DNA of 64,000 nt from Annona cherimola (GCA_030490835.1 CM059973.1:55494008-55558007), one strand, 5' to 3'; counted from the stretch's first letter, positions 12,178-24,715 are shown. Notes: generated by a model not told the origin, from the sequence alone. Made by a program: numbers and translations.

Positions 12178-14628
12178 ATGGAAGAAGGCAGCAGTGTGAA
12201 CAACTGTATTGATTTAAACATGGATGGCACAATTAATATAATAGAGAACTTAGAGGTTGAGATTGAGGATGAAAATATGGTGAAAGGGAATGTAATGGGA
12301 CAAGTGATTGTGAGTGAAAGGGATTCGAAGGACGAGAAAACTACAGATAATGTTGTTCTTACAAAACCGAAACCTCAGTATAAGTTATCTTCTAATGTGT
12401 GGCAGCACTTCACAAAGAAAGTTAAGCAAGTTTTAAAGAATGATAGGAAAGAGGAGAAACAAGAAGTGACTTGTAATTATTGCAAAAAGGTTTTAGCTTA
12501 TTCAAGTAAGAATGGAACTAGCTCAATGAGAAAGCATCTAGATAGATGCACTTATTATGATCGTGGGCGGGGTGATAAGAAACAAAAATTGTTGAGTCTA
12601 TCATCTCCATCATGCAATTCTAGTGGCCAAGTTGGTAGTTTGACTGCATGGCAATTTGATCAAGCTGCAAATAGAAGGGGTTTTGCTGAAATGATAATAA
12701 TCGACGAACTTCCATTTAAGTTGGTTGAGTGTGAGGGTTTTCGCAAATATATCACTAAAATTCAACCGCTTGTGAAATTTGTGTCTAGAACAACAGTTGC
12801 TAAAGATGTGGCTTCAGTGTATGAAAGTGAGAAAACTAAGCTTATGAGTTTTTTCCATGATCAAGTGCATAGAGTATGTTTAACAACAGACATGTGGACA
12901 TCTATAGCTAATGAAGGTTACTTATGCCTTACTGCACATTTTGTTGATGCCAACTGGAAGCTAAACAAAAAAGTTATTAACTTTTGTTTGTGCCCACCTC
13001 CACACACTGGTGAATGCATTGCTAATGTTGTTTATGATTGCTTAATGAAATGGAACTTCAATGGAATTTCTACTATAACTATGGACAATGCATCTAGTAA
13101 TGATGTCACAGCTAGAAAATTGAAAGAAAGTTTAAGGGAGAAGGGTTTACTCATTGGGGATGGATCTACATTTCATATTAGGTGTGCAGCCCATATTCTT
13201 AATCTAATTGTGCGTGATGGAATAGATGAGATTCAAGACTCAATCAGTCGAATTAGAAATGTGATTAAACATGTAAGAGCTTCACCTGCTAGGAAAGATA
13301 AATTTGAGAAATATTGTCAGAAAGAAGGAATCAAAGAAAAATGTGGCTTGTGCTTAGATGTTCCTACTAGATGGAATTCCACATATTTCATGTTGGCTAG
13401 TGCTTTAAAGTTTAGAGCAGCATTTGATAAACTAGGGGAAAAGGATACAGTTGTTGCTAGGGAGGGACCTCCAACAGCGTTTGATTGGGACAATGCACAA
13501 GTTTTGTGTCAATTTTTGCAAAAATTTTATGAGATTACAAAGGTTTTGTCTGGCACATCTTATGTTACTTCTTCAATGCTTTTGGTCCAACTATATGAAG
13601 TTGAAAAACTTTTACTCATGAGTTCAACATCAGATAATTATCTTCTTCAAGACATGAGTAAAAGAATGAGAGACAAATTCACTAAATATTGGGGAAGCCT
13701 GGACAAAATAAATATTATCTTGTTGATAGCAAATGCTTTGGATCCACGATACAAGCTCAGATTTATAAGCTATTTTTATGCAAAGTTGTTTGATAAAAGT
13801 AAATCTGTTGAAGCCACTCAAATGGTCACTTCTGAATTGAATAAACTGTTCAAGTTTTATGAATCTCATTCTGCTCCAAGAAAAGCTTCAAGTGAGGTGG
13901 GAGAGTACAGTCAAACCAATGTTGAGGCTTGTGCAACTGATGATTTTCTAGAATTTTGTGAAGAGAATGATGAGCAATGGTCGAAAACTGAAATCGATTT
14001 GTATCTTCAAGAACCTGGATTATTGCCAACTAGCAAAATTAATGTTTTAGATTGGTGGTCAGCTAATGCATCCAGATTTAAAGTGTTATCTTTGATTGCT
14101 CGTGACATATTTGCTATTCCTGTTTCTACTGTGGCATCCGAATCTGCTTTTAGTACTGGAGGACGAGTTCTTGATGCATATAGAAGTTCTTTATCTGCAA
14201 AAATTGTTGAGTCATTAATATGTTGTCAAGATTGGCTAAGGACAACCCCCAAACCATCCGACATTGAAGAAGTGTTTGGAGAGTTTTCCATTGCAGTACC
14301 AGGTACCAATTTAAATAGCACAACTTCAGGTAACATTGTTACATTTTTCCTTTTCTTTTTTCTTTTTTTTACATGTATTGAATATGTTTCATAGGTAATG
14401 AGTTTATAAGCACAGTTTGTTTGATAAAATTATCATTAACATATGTTTTTTAATTGTTTTGCAGAAAGTACAAGTGTTCATTCCAATGCTGCTGATGTTA
14501 TCACCGTTCCTAATAAGGTTGTCTTGATTTTTATTTTTCATTCTTTAATCTTTGTATTTAAACGTCAAATGATTCTTATTAAATTTTATTTCTACTTTCA
14601 GGGAAAAGGTATTCTAAATGAAGGATGA
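12178..14628 (+). CDS. hAT-family transposase (BED zinc finger + hAT dimerisation domain)
   Basis: Cut-and-paste transposase, expected to act in the nucleus on the TAGGGGTGCAA ends. The open frame extends 43 codons further upstream, but ATG 12178 (residues MEEGSSVNN) lies just after a good splice acceptor and is the likelier start. Two 3' introns are inferred: 14330-14464 (AG|GTAACA ... TTGCAG) and 14518-14601 (AAG|GTTGTC ... TTTCAG). Removing them joins the frames and gives 743 residues, ending at the TGA at 14626-14628. BED finger: residues about 70-124 with C99, C102, H120 and C124. RNase H-like core: D238 (in LTTDMWTS) and D303 (in TMDNASSND), then CAAHILNL and VPTRWNS. E655 lies in ASESAFSTGG, inside the C-terminal dimerisation domain (about 620-690). 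No internal stop or frameshift is seen, unlike every other transposon gene here. Whether it is expressed is unknown. Confidence 0.93.
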
Positions 14629-16808
14629 TGGTTGAGAGATGAGAAGAGTTAAACTAATTCTAATATTATTCATGTTTGAACTTTGAATTTAATCATCGGA
14701 TTTATGATCACAAACGGGTTATGCTTAAGTTGTATCTATTGTGTATTTGTGTTATATTAGTTTTTCAAATAGTTTTTTATTGGATTGGACAGACTTAAGA
14801 TTGTTGCAAGTAGTATATTCTAATGAGATAATGATTCTTATGCTATTTGATTCTTCTTTAACATATTTCATTGTGTATACATTGCACTTTTTTAACAGAT
14901 TCATGTTTTAGTATGCATAAATTGAATTTTTTTACACAGGTTGAAGCTGCAAATAAATCGTGTTTTAAGAACCGATTTTGGAACCGAACCGGAACCGACC
15001 CGCTCTTGATAAAATTGGGTAGGGTAGGCTCCAGACCGACCCTGTCCAAAATAGGGTAGGGTAGAGGTTTTGCCAAAACGGGTAAGGGTAGGTTCCACCC
15101 GTACCCGGACCTACCCGACCCAAGTTGCACCCCTAGTCTCCGCTGAAAGAAGGAAAAAGGAAATAGAGATATTGGTGCAATTCGGTCAAAAGTATAGATA
15201 GTTTCAAAAGAATGCAGAGGACATGTGCTCTTGGTTCATGACGAGCAGCCGGTATTGCAAACAAAAAATAGGTAGAGATTTAAAATAATAATAATAATCC
15301 AGCTGCAAAACTCAATAAAAGAAAAAGGCATGGCCATTACGCATGAGAAATATGAAAGCTAACAGATCTTGGTTGCAAAGTCAATATGCTTCGGTTTCAA
15401 GGCCAACAAACCAAGCCAAGGGATGAACTATGATCAACAAAAAAATGAAAAAAATGAAGAGCCACAGAGCTAGTGACACTGAACTTGCGTTAGCATATTT
15501 CTTTGTTAATGATCATGGCCATCAAAGTGTAACCTGCCAAACTAATTTGTGCCCCACTGAAATCAAGCAAAGATAAGGAAGATATTTTCAGAAGAGGGCT
15601 CTAGTTTGTGACGAAAAAAAAGAATTAAATGACTGCGATCAACATGGCATACCAATCCTCCCTGCAAGACAACTTGTATGCCAACAAATAGCTAAGCAAT
15701 CTTGGCTCGCCCAAATCTAGCACCAGGAACCTATGGCTTTAATAAGATACTGAAAATCTACAAAATGTCACAGACAAACAGGAGAGACAGAGAGAAATCA
15801 AAAGGCTGACTATTTAAAAAAATGGAGGAGAAAAAGAATGGTGGCATCATAGATTTTTGTGGGAAGATTTTTCGACTAGAACAGTGAGAGCTGGAAGATG
15901 CTAGACTCATGAATGCCACCTAGCTAGCTAATATGAGAAATGCACTGGAATGATGGTGATAGAAAAATCTTCCAAAATCAAGGCACAGAGGTGAAAAGCA
16001 GTAGTTGATGTAGAGATTGCTTAAAAAATCTCGGGAGAGGAAGGAAAATGATGACAGGAAAAGAAGATCTAGGACTGAGCTTCAAATCGAAATCCAGTCC
16101 TTTAAATCCTATGCCTCCAGTCGCCACCTCGTCCTCTCCTTCCACTTCATCATTTATGATGAGCTAGAGAAGCTGTTGGAATAATGTCCTATCATCCCAA
16201 GCCGAGAAGAGATCAGAGAAGTGAGTGTTGGTCCTTCTTGAAAAGTATCAACATGAATCACATACCTGCAATGGCCGATTACAAGGAGGAAGCAGGCACC
16301 TCTTCCCCGAGCAGTACCATCTCGAGAGGGAGCGAAAAGCGGAGTGAGTGCGAGCCCATGGGAGACACAGAGGTAGAGAGCCCCCATAAGGAGGAGGGCG
16401 GCAGCCACTAAAGGAGCAGATGAAGTTTTTATGCGTTAGACTGGCGGAGAACTATTGACGATGCCTAGTCCTGCAACTACAATGAAGAGATGACCATATC
16501 AAAAGAAAAGATCAAATTGGCACGAAGAAGATGATGTTCCACGGAAGTCGATACAAAAAGCTGCCTGTCAATGAGGGCAGCCATATGTTGCGGTTGTGTG
16601 AATGCTGTCCAAGAATGGCGACGTGGTTGCTATCTAGACCACTAGTACTAACCACTAAAACGCTGGTAAAAACCACATGCATGAAGAAAGACGCTACATG
16701 GAAAACATGCAGCCCGTCCCTCTTACCACTAAGTTCTGCGGGTGAGACAGTAACTTGGCGCCCAAGCTATTGAATCCGCAGAATTGCACATCCTACCCAC
16801 CTTAACCC

Positions 16809-16816
16809 TATAAATA
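16809..16816 (+). promoter_or_regulatory. TATA box of the Tat/Ogre-like LTR
   Basis: CCTATAAATAGTCCC context, with C/T-rich sequence and ACTC motifs 30-60 bp downstream, as expected for a plant transcription start inside an LTR. Confidence 0.55.
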
Positions 16817-16984
16817 GTCCCTTTGGGCTCTCATTCCAAGATAAACTCCATAGCCCTCAAAACCAAGACTCTCAAGCTTCTTACCTACGACTTCCTTTTT
16901 CTCAAAATCTTCTTTACGTTTTGAGTCTTCTCCTCTTCAAAAAAATCCTTATATCTTCCTAGCTTGAAGTTAAATGTAGAAAAT

Positions 16985-17455
16985 TTCACTTTACCCCATT
17001 TAAAATCTCAGGGAGGCAGATGATTTAAATTTTGGAGTTAAGTGTTTCTCCTTTATTTTCTAAAAAAATCATTTTTCATTACTTTTCCTCACGTAGATAC
17101 TCTTCGGGTGGCGGATTGAATTGAAATGTGGGATTAATTATTTTTTTCTATTTTTACATAAAAATAAGTTTCGCTGAAAACTACTTTTCCCCATATAGAA
17201 ACTCCTCATCAGGTGGTAGGTTGAATTGAAACGTGGAGCTAAGTATTTTCCTCCTATTTTTAAAAATTATTTCCTAAAATTATTTTTCCTATGTAGATAC
17301 TCCCCGGATGTCAGGTTGAATTGATACGTAGGGTTAAATATTTTCATCATGTTTTTAAAAACCATTTTCTAAAATTACTTTTTCCCATGCAAATATTTTT
17401 CGGGTGGCGAGTTGAATTGATACGAGGGGTTATACATTATCCTCTTGATTTATAA
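16985..17455 (+). repeat. Tandem repeat, five units of 95-106 bp
   Basis: Each unit carries 'gttgaattgaaacgtggggttaa' or a variant (near 17021, 17117, 17223, 17318 and 17413), followed by a T-rich block and 'ttttcccatgtagatactc'. The units are diverged. The array lies after the LTR TATA box, so it would be transcribed. Confidence 0.8.
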
Positions 17456-17824
17456 AAAAAATCATTCTTATTTTTACTCAATCTAAACCTTGGTTTCGAA
17501 ACAAAGCCACTATGCCAGTTTGTTGGTTGCCAAAACAGGATCGTCAAACCTTACTTGGTTTTATAATTTCAGCAATCAGATCGTGATGAATCTAAATAGA
17601 TCTTATTCTTGCTTTAACAAAAGGTTTTTATAGTGGATCTATTGCTAGCACTTTGCCCTCACTTGGGGAATCGCATGATCCATGGGAGTCGCTACGTGGT
17701 AGCGACCTATGGACATGCAAATTCAAAAGTGGAGAAAGATGCTTTGCATTAAGAATTATAAAAAGTCTCTTCTTAAGCCAGGATTAGGAACTTATAGATC
17801 CATTGTATACATATAAATTTTACA

Positions 17825-18380
17825 CGGCTCAAGTGGGTCCAAACAACAAGCCCAAGTGGACCCAAAACCTTTAATATGCCCAAGTGAGCGTAAAACTCTT
17901 CAGCAGGCCTAGTTGGACTTGAAAATCTTTCAACAAACCCAAGTGGGTCCAAAACCCTTGAACAGGCTCACTTGGGCCTAAACACCTTCGGCAAGCTCAA
18001 TTGGGCCTAAAATTCTCGTAATGGCCCAGACTGAGTCCAAAAGTTACCAATAAACTCATTTGTCCCAAAGTTCCCTAGATAGCCCGCATTGACCCCAAAA
18101 CTTACTAATAAACTCATTTGGCCCAAAACTCTCCAAATAGCTCGAATTGGCCCAAAATTTTCCTATGAACCTACTTTGGCCTAATACTCCACTTGGGCCC
18201 ATAACTTTTAGTTGATCCACTTGGACTCAGAACACTTCATCTGGGCCGAGTTTGGCTTGCTTGAACCCATTCAAACCAAAACCCTCTAATGGGCCCACTT
18301 GGGCCTAAATTAGTTGAGTTTAGCCTAGTTAGGACCAAACTCTTTTCAACAAGCCCAGTTGGTCCAAGCTAACCCAAATA
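17825..18380 (+). repeat. Minisatellite, ~29-bp unit (GCCCAAGTGGGCCCAAAAC)
   Basis: About eighteen imperfect units of 28-30 bp, each containing a GCCCAAGTGGGCC-like near-palindrome followed by AAAACyCTT. It is in the untranslated leader between the LTR and gag of the gypsy element. Confidence 0.85.
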
Positions 18381-18444
18381 TATTTTTAAAATTTGATTAG
18401 ACCCAGTTTTATTGGTAAAACCACCCAATTTAGAGGTTATAAGC

Positions 18445-18610
18445 AGAACATACTGATCTATTATGTAAATCTAGAAACTGAATGAAGGAGATGCTGGTCT
18501 ACTGTATAAATCCAGAGATTGAATGTGGGAGACGCTAACTTCCTGTACAAGTATAGAAGCTGAAAGTAGGACACGCTGGTTTGTCGTGTAACTCTAAAAG
18601 TTGAGAGCGC
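18445..18610 (+). repeat. Minisatellite, ~41-bp unit, four copies
   Basis: Units begin near 18450, 18491, 18531 and 18571 and share 'ctggtctactgtgtaa' and 'ctagaaactgaatg'. It directly follows the 29-bp array but is unrelated to it in sequence. Confidence 0.8.
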
Positions 18611-18711
18611 ATTCAGCTTGTCGTGTAGGGTCACTAGTGTAGCCGACGAGCCCCTCACTAGTCCCAAATCGAGTCATCGCTGGTCGACGAGCTAAGCGTA
18701 AACTTATATTT

Positions 18712-18910
18712 GAGTCATGGTGAGTGGCGTCATGTACTGATCCCTTTTTTAGGTCATGGTGCATGGCGTAGTGATCTACTTTTTTATTAATCATGTTGTA
18801 TAGTCGATATGTAACCCACTTTAAGTCATGTCGTGTGGTCGATATATAACACACTTTAAGTCATGGCGCGTGGCGTCATGTACTACCTATTTTTAAGTCA
18901 CAGCGTGGGG
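18712..18910 (+). repeat. Minisatellite, 33-40-bp unit, six copies
   Basis: Units start with GTCATGG(C/T)G near 18713, 18753, 18790, 18824, 18860 and 18897 and continue '...tggcgtcatgtactacc'. It is a third independent array in the same leader. Confidence 0.8.
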
Positions 18911-19419
18911 TGAAGTGAACACATCTATACTTGTATTCTTGTCAGACACGATTTTTCATGCATTTGTAAAGTTGTAGAAAGGCCTACGCATTTTTATCAT
19001 CATTTCAATGGAATCATCATTTTTTATAAACTATTATATTTAGCTCTTTTAATCAAGAGTTTCTCGTTAGAGATGTAAAATTAGAGTGCGAGATACAATA
19101 CAAAATATTTCTGTGATATACTTTTTGGACTTGGTTAAAGGAATTAAATGCTTTAAAATTTTATGAAAAAATAATTGAGCATTTATCTTTAAAACCACCA
19201 ATGTTAATGAGACATCCTGAAACGAGGCCGAAACAAATGATGAACCCGACGTGAAACACTCTCCCTTCATATTTAAGAGTTGAGAACCATAGTCATTTTA
19301 TATGTTTCTTTTTGTTTGATCTCTTGCTATTGACACTCTTAAGTGCTCTTTTGTAGATCTCATGCCAGGATTGTTAGTATTCAGATTCTTGCCCAATGGT
19401 GATTTTATCGTTGCTAAAC

Positions 19420-22400
19420 CAGAGAACATGGATGGGCTATTCAACATCACTTCATTTGGGTACTAGAGAAGCCTGAGCATCGTGTTTATCGACACGTTGA
19501 TTTATCTTCAGTGGTAGTCGCTGTTATTGCCACTAATGTAATCAAGTCCGTTGTTATTTCCTGGGCTACTCTTACCCAGCTAGCACAATCTTCACTTATG
19601 CCAACCCAAATGGACTCACATGCCCTATGGTCAGACTATACCAAGAAGTTTATTCACCAGTTTGTAACACTAGCTCAACCAGCAACACGACGACCTACGA
19701 GTCAACCTGTTTTGCGACCCAACTATGCAAGAAATTCTATGGGTCGAGCTACACTTCAATGTTAGCCAAAGTGTGCCTTGCTCGTCACTACTTGCCCAAA
19801 TAGGAGCAAAGCCACATCTAATCTTGCTAAGTATTCCATTACTTGCCAATTCGACTAGTTTACCTCAAGGATTGTTGACCTAGCTCCCCAACCTGACCGA
19901 AGTGTTACCCGAAAGGTGAAAAGCCGAGGAAGCCTGCTAGGGTTTCTCGACCCGCTGTTCAGCCGACTCAGGCCTCAAGAACCTATTGTCATCATATCTG
20001 AATTGAACACCTTACAGTTTGTTATCTCCAATCCAATGTATACAATCAGTCAACCACTACTTAGTCTTACTTAAGATCCAAAGTCAAGCCTTCATTTGAT
20101 CATGACGTAGCCAATGCCATCGAAGTTTTTCGTCCTGCAATAAAAAGACAAAAGAAGAAAGTAAAATAGATAAAGCAGGCTGGGAAAATAACTTCTTGCT
20201 TGAACTTGAAGGCTTCATCACCCCTACCACTAGGGCCAAGATAAAAGTTGTTCTCACGCCCACACCAAAGCTACAAAAGATGCAGATAATGAGCATTCAT
20301 GGGCTAAAGGCATCATAAAAGCCACAACTCACTAATGGGTGACAGTACCCTCTAAAGAGCCGCACAACATATCCACGTTCAGCACTTAGTCTAATTCTAA
20401 ATTTTGTACACAAAAATTAATTTACCTCACTAATCAGACTAAGAGAGGCATGACTTATCCACCTATCAAGACTCCATTTTATGGAGAAAATTGAATGTCG
20501 CAACCTAAAAGAGAGGCTAAAAGAAGGAGGCATTCTTTCCTTAATGGTGGATGTTACTCAGCAAAGTACTTCAAAAATATCAAAAATGCTGACTTGGTCA
20601 AAGGCAGCTGCAATGCCAACAATGCCACCTTTCTATAGTCTTTCTCATCTCGAAGGCGTCAGAACTACTTCCCTGAGAAGAGAGTTTGTAGTCTCTTATG
20701 TAGTGGGCGAAGAAGAAGGGGTTCTTACACCCGAGTCTTAGCTGATTTATGATCTCCAAGAAAAGATTAAACGTATGAAGCAGGTCATGGAAACTTAAGG
20801 AGAGAAAGCGATAAGTTATCACTAGCCAGCATTGCCAAAGAACCATCAATCAGTTCATCAGCCTGAAGGACCATTTGGGATGAGGACTGAGCAAGATGAA
20901 AATGCAGAATATGACCAAGGCTTCCCACAATTCAATAATTTGTGTATTAATACCCCTCGAACTCAAGATGCATGTGTTAATGTGCTTATGGGGTCCCCTC
21001 CAGAGTTTGCTGCCTAGGAAGAAATTATGAACCAATTAGTGGTCGAATGCCTTCATTGCCAAGCTCCTCAACTTACTAGGGTCTCTACAACAACAATCAA
21101 CAGAACTTATTCCCCAGAAGTCGAAGCAGAATTACTGCCTAGGGATTTAAAACCACAAGAAGTTCAATTCGATGGTACTGAGAGTGAATTGAAGCATCTG
21201 GCATCGTTCTACTATGTCATAGGCAATTAGACACACCATTCGAACTTTCGCCTTCGAATGTTCCCAAATACCCTTTTCAGTGATGCTTTTTAGTGATATA
21301 TATCTCTTCCAATCATCTCGGTACGCACCTAGGAAGAGATGAAAGAAATGTTCACTTTCCAATTTATCGATACTACACAAGAGGTGTAACCATTAGAATT
21401 ATCGACCCTGACTCAAAAGAAGGATGAACTAGTAGAGGATTATATCATCATGTGGCAAAAAGCTGCTAATCATTACTAGACACATCTCTCACTGGCAGTT
21501 AAAGTCAATCTTTGTCGAAATGACATCAATATAGAGATTTCTTTACTTATGAATGAGCAACACAACACATTTCAGGCCTTAGTCATAGAAGCATGCCGAA
21601 AAGAGTATATGTTATCTTAGCAAAAGTCTTGGAAGAAAGAATTTTCTACAACCACAGCATTCAAGAAGAAGAAAATTGGAGAGACTTCTGCAAACACTAT
21701 AGAAGTCAAGAAGCAGCCAGCAAGGAAAAATTGCTGGCGAAAGAGCAAACTAAAAAGCTCGTTCGAATAGAAGAAATTCAATATGCCTTTGGCAAGGAAG
21801 ACGTGGAGATATTATTCCAATAGCTTATGTCAACTGGGTTATTTGAGTTATCTGCTCCAAAGAAACTAAAAGAAGTCAAATGTACCACCCACTAGCAATA
21901 TTGTAGCTACCATTGATATGTTAGACACCTAACTAAGAAGTGTTGGGATCTCTAAACAATATTACAAGACTATATTGAGAAAGAGATCATTAAACTGCTC
22001 CCCCAGCATAAGTTTCCTCAAATGTCATGACCGTTAAGGTAGCTAATAAAAATGATTAGGAGGCAGTTCAAAAATCTCTAAGTCTAAGATAAACAAAGAA
22101 ATGTCTCAAAAATCTGTATAAAGAAGATAAAAGAATTAGGGATAAGGTCATTCTCCCTTTCCTTGCAAGGTATCCAAGGCTATCTTCATGAGTTCAGCCA
22201 TTCCTGGTCATGGATTTCTTTTTGCCTAGTTGTTACTCCCATTTTATTAAGGTATGACTGAGAGATCACCTCATCCATTGAAAGAAAGATATGTACTTGA
22301 GGAATTGTCAAATATTACTCCAGACAAATTTCCTAAAGATGGTTCATCTTAGGACTTAGACAGTAACAAGGATGAAAGAATTGTCAATCCGAGAGAACTT

Positions 22401-22640
22401 CCTCAAGATGATCCATTTTAAGACTTAGATAGCAACAAAGATGAGGTGTCGCAAGAAGCCGCTAGTCGAAGGTTTGGACCAATCTCAATGCCAACAGTCT
22501 TTCTTCGGAATTATACTGAACGGGTCGATCCTCCCCTCCCGAGATGCGAGGGGAAAACTTTTGTTGAACATTTCTTCTCCGAGGGTATGTATGGGACACG
22601 AAGGCCTAAGAAAGTCAGTAGGAAATCGGATTTGACTTGA
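19420..22640 (+). pseudogene. gag: Degenerate gag of Tat/Ogre-like gypsy element
   Basis: Capsid protein of a Ty3/gypsy retrotransposon, now dead. The recognisable core is at 21130-21610. Frame-hopping translation gives a region corresponding to the Tat-clade capsid segment with 'RTWEEMKE.F', followed by QKKDELVEDYI. Short flanking frames such as 20481-20741 and 22446-22640 are in the same sense, but stops occur every 30-100 codons and there are several frameshifts. The N-terminal part (19420-20480) cannot be aligned with confidence. No zinc knuckle was found. It follows the minisatellite leader and precedes the protease, the normal gag-pol order. Confidence 0.7.
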
Positions 22641-23899
22641 CCTTAAACTAGTCTTTCCCGGGCTGCTTGCTTGAGGCAGCGAGTGACTCGAGGGTGAGGC
22701 ATTGACTTTCTGACTACTTCACCTCCTATCCCTAACTACACTGAGTTTGAAGTTGGAATGTCATCAGTAAGTCATATTATTACCTAATATGAGAATGTTA
22801 GCTACTGCCACCGTCTTGGAAAGTTAGAGTAAGATATTTCCTATATTCACTTGGAGAATCAGTGATGCCTTAGATATCATGACAATCATCTTGAAGAAGT
22901 CACAAATTGGATAATCTTGATGGATGTATTTCTGATCTCCTTCTCACCAAGGCACTGAGATTAGTTCCCTAGTAACTATTTGAGGAAAATACAATATAGT
23001 CAAGAATCCATTGCTCATTACATAAATTATTTTAAGGATAATACGAGGAGTGATCCCTTGGCCATATAGTTGCCTGAACCTGAAATGGTCTCAAAATATC
23101 TTTCAGATGTAGTTTAGACAATGGGCACAAGACTTTTGGAACTAAAACTTTCATAAAGGCAATCATGTGGGTTGGTAATGAAAGTTATAGGGAAGATGCA
23201 ATCTTCAACTCTTGCATGTACTGCGGATAAATGTGCGCCCATTCTTCGAGTGTTCTCCTTCTTATTTGAAGAATTAAGCTACAATTGGCCACATATACAA
23301 CTGTTCAATGAGAATTATAAGTATGCCTTGCTACACTTGTATGACTATGCATGGGCAATCCGTCATATGGGACAAATAGAATAGTTTGCACTAAAATATT
23401 TTATTCTTAGCTTAGCTCATGACAGTTGTGCCCTTCTGAATCTCCTCACCCCCAAAGGAAGCATTCGGTTCATTGGAAGAGCTGGCTGATTTGTTTATTC
23501 AAAGATTCCATAAATATGACACAGAGTTCCCCAAAGAAGATCGAAGCAATGCACTCCCTATTAGGGGATTACATCTTATAATGGATAAACTGTAGGATAA
23601 TCAACCAACAGTTTGATAAAGAGAAAACCATTAATATGGTGCCAGTGTTTTGATTATTAAATCAATGAAGGGGTATTTCCTGAAAATTTCAAGAATGCAA
23701 GTGTTCTTCTCAGATATGCTACAAACGTTAGCCATCGACATTCAAGACTCTGCCTCCAGTATTATAGTGCAAGTTGAAGATGATGTTTTTGGCAATCCTT
23801 AGGTCTGTCAAATTAATCAAGAAATAAGGGTAAAGCTCCAGCGCAGGAAACACGCGCTCAACCATAACAGCTTGAGACAGCCAGTCATGAAAAGGCATT
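22641..23899 (+). other. Degenerate gag-protease linker
   Basis: Same-strand fragments with many stops, including a 70-residue frame at 23172-23384. No domain is recognised. By position it should be the variable region between capsid and protease. Confidence 0.45.
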
Positions 23900-24715
23900 A
23901 GTTAGTTATGATATACTTGGCCACTTGAAGCGACTTCCTGCTCGACTCAATATACACGATGCTTTACAACTATCACAGGAGGCTAGAGATGCATTAGTAA
24001 GCGCTTTGACTGAGGAAAATGTGTGCCTTTCTTACCCGGTCGATGCAGTTAAATGTGATGAATTCATTTCATTCACTGACAAAGAAATACTACTAAGAGA
24101 CACCAATCACAACCGACCTTTATATGTCATAGGTAACTTGGCTGGCAAATTGGTCAATTGAATCATGATTGATGTTGGGTTTGTAATCAATATTCTACCC
24201 CTTCGTATGCTGAAAAGGAGTAGAATTTCTCCATCAACCATAAAAGATACTAGTGTGGTGATTAATGTATTCAAACAAGGAACTCAAAAGACATAAGCCT
24301 AATTGAATTGGAGCTAAGCGTAGAAGATTTTTGCACCAAGATCTCGTGTTTTGTGATCAACACTCTAACCTCATACAACTTATTGGTAGGAAGGCCTTGG
24401 CTCCACGGAAACAGGATTATTGCATCAACGGTGCATCAATACTTCGAGTATTGCAAAGACAGAGTAGAGAAAAGAATCTTCACCAACCATAAGCCATTTA
24501 CAACAGTAGAAGCATTCTACTTTGGTGTTAAGTATTATGACTTAGCACCTGCTAATAACACTTCCAAAAAGGCAGTTGAAATGACAATGTTGGAAAGCCA
24601 ACAGGTGGTGGTATCCCAAGCTCCTCCTACCCCAACAAACACAAATATTTCTCAAGAGATGAAAGGATGGAGGGTCAAGGTCATGGTCAAGGTCACAGTC
24701 ACGAACAAGAGATAA
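23900..24715 (+). pseudogene. Degenerate aspartic protease of Tat/Ogre-like element
   Basis: The reading starts with a stretch resembling the Tat-clade pre-protease segment (IHDALQLSQEARDAL at 23950-23994). It continues with NRPLYVIG, a catalytic-site remnant IMIDVGFVINILP (usually D-G-G or D-S-G, here D-V-G), and then YNLLVGRPWLHGNRIIAST near 24380. That last motif, together with the preceding order, is typical of Tat/Ogre proteases. Stops at about 24159 and elsewhere, plus a frame change near 24300, make it non-functional. It sits directly upstream of the RT region. Confidence 0.8.

Larger units (their letters stand above)
10154..15135 (+). mobile_element. Apparently autonomous hAT transposon, 4982 bp
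   Basis: A perfect 8-bp target duplication GTCTCCGC (10146-10153 and 15136-15143) brackets terminal inverted repeats. The left end is TAGGGGTGCAACTTGGGT, and the right end read inward is identical over these 18 bases and for most of the next few. Both subterminal regions (about 10154-10330 and 14970-15135) are dense in GGGTA/TACCC motifs. Between them lie a GC-rich leader, a first intron, a long transposase ORF and two small 3' introns. The intact frame and exact target duplication point to recent insertion. It interrupts the Tat/Ogre-like left LTR, and its target site overlaps by two bases the duplication made by solo LTR D. Confidence 0.95.
15136..17500 (+). repeat. Left LTR of Tat/Ogre-like gypsy element, piece 2 (U3 end, R, U5)
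   Basis: 15136-16015 matches 35480-36366, and 16016-16478 matches 41165-41627, all in the same orientation. Past 16478 the right LTR copy is truncated. A TATAAATA at 16809-16816 and a transcript-like leader follow, then a ~95-bp tandem repeat. The boundary with the internal region is placed only roughly, near 17500. No primer-binding site could be assigned with confidence. Small open frames here (for example 16184-16411) have no family signature. Confidence 0.65.

Noticed and set aside
14443..14628. Separate small ORF after the transposase
   Set aside because: Splice sites on both sides show it contains the last exons of the transposase read through the second intron.
17825..18910. CRISPR-like array
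   Set aside because: The units are imperfect and contiguous, with no unique spacers, and the context is a plant retrotransposon leader.
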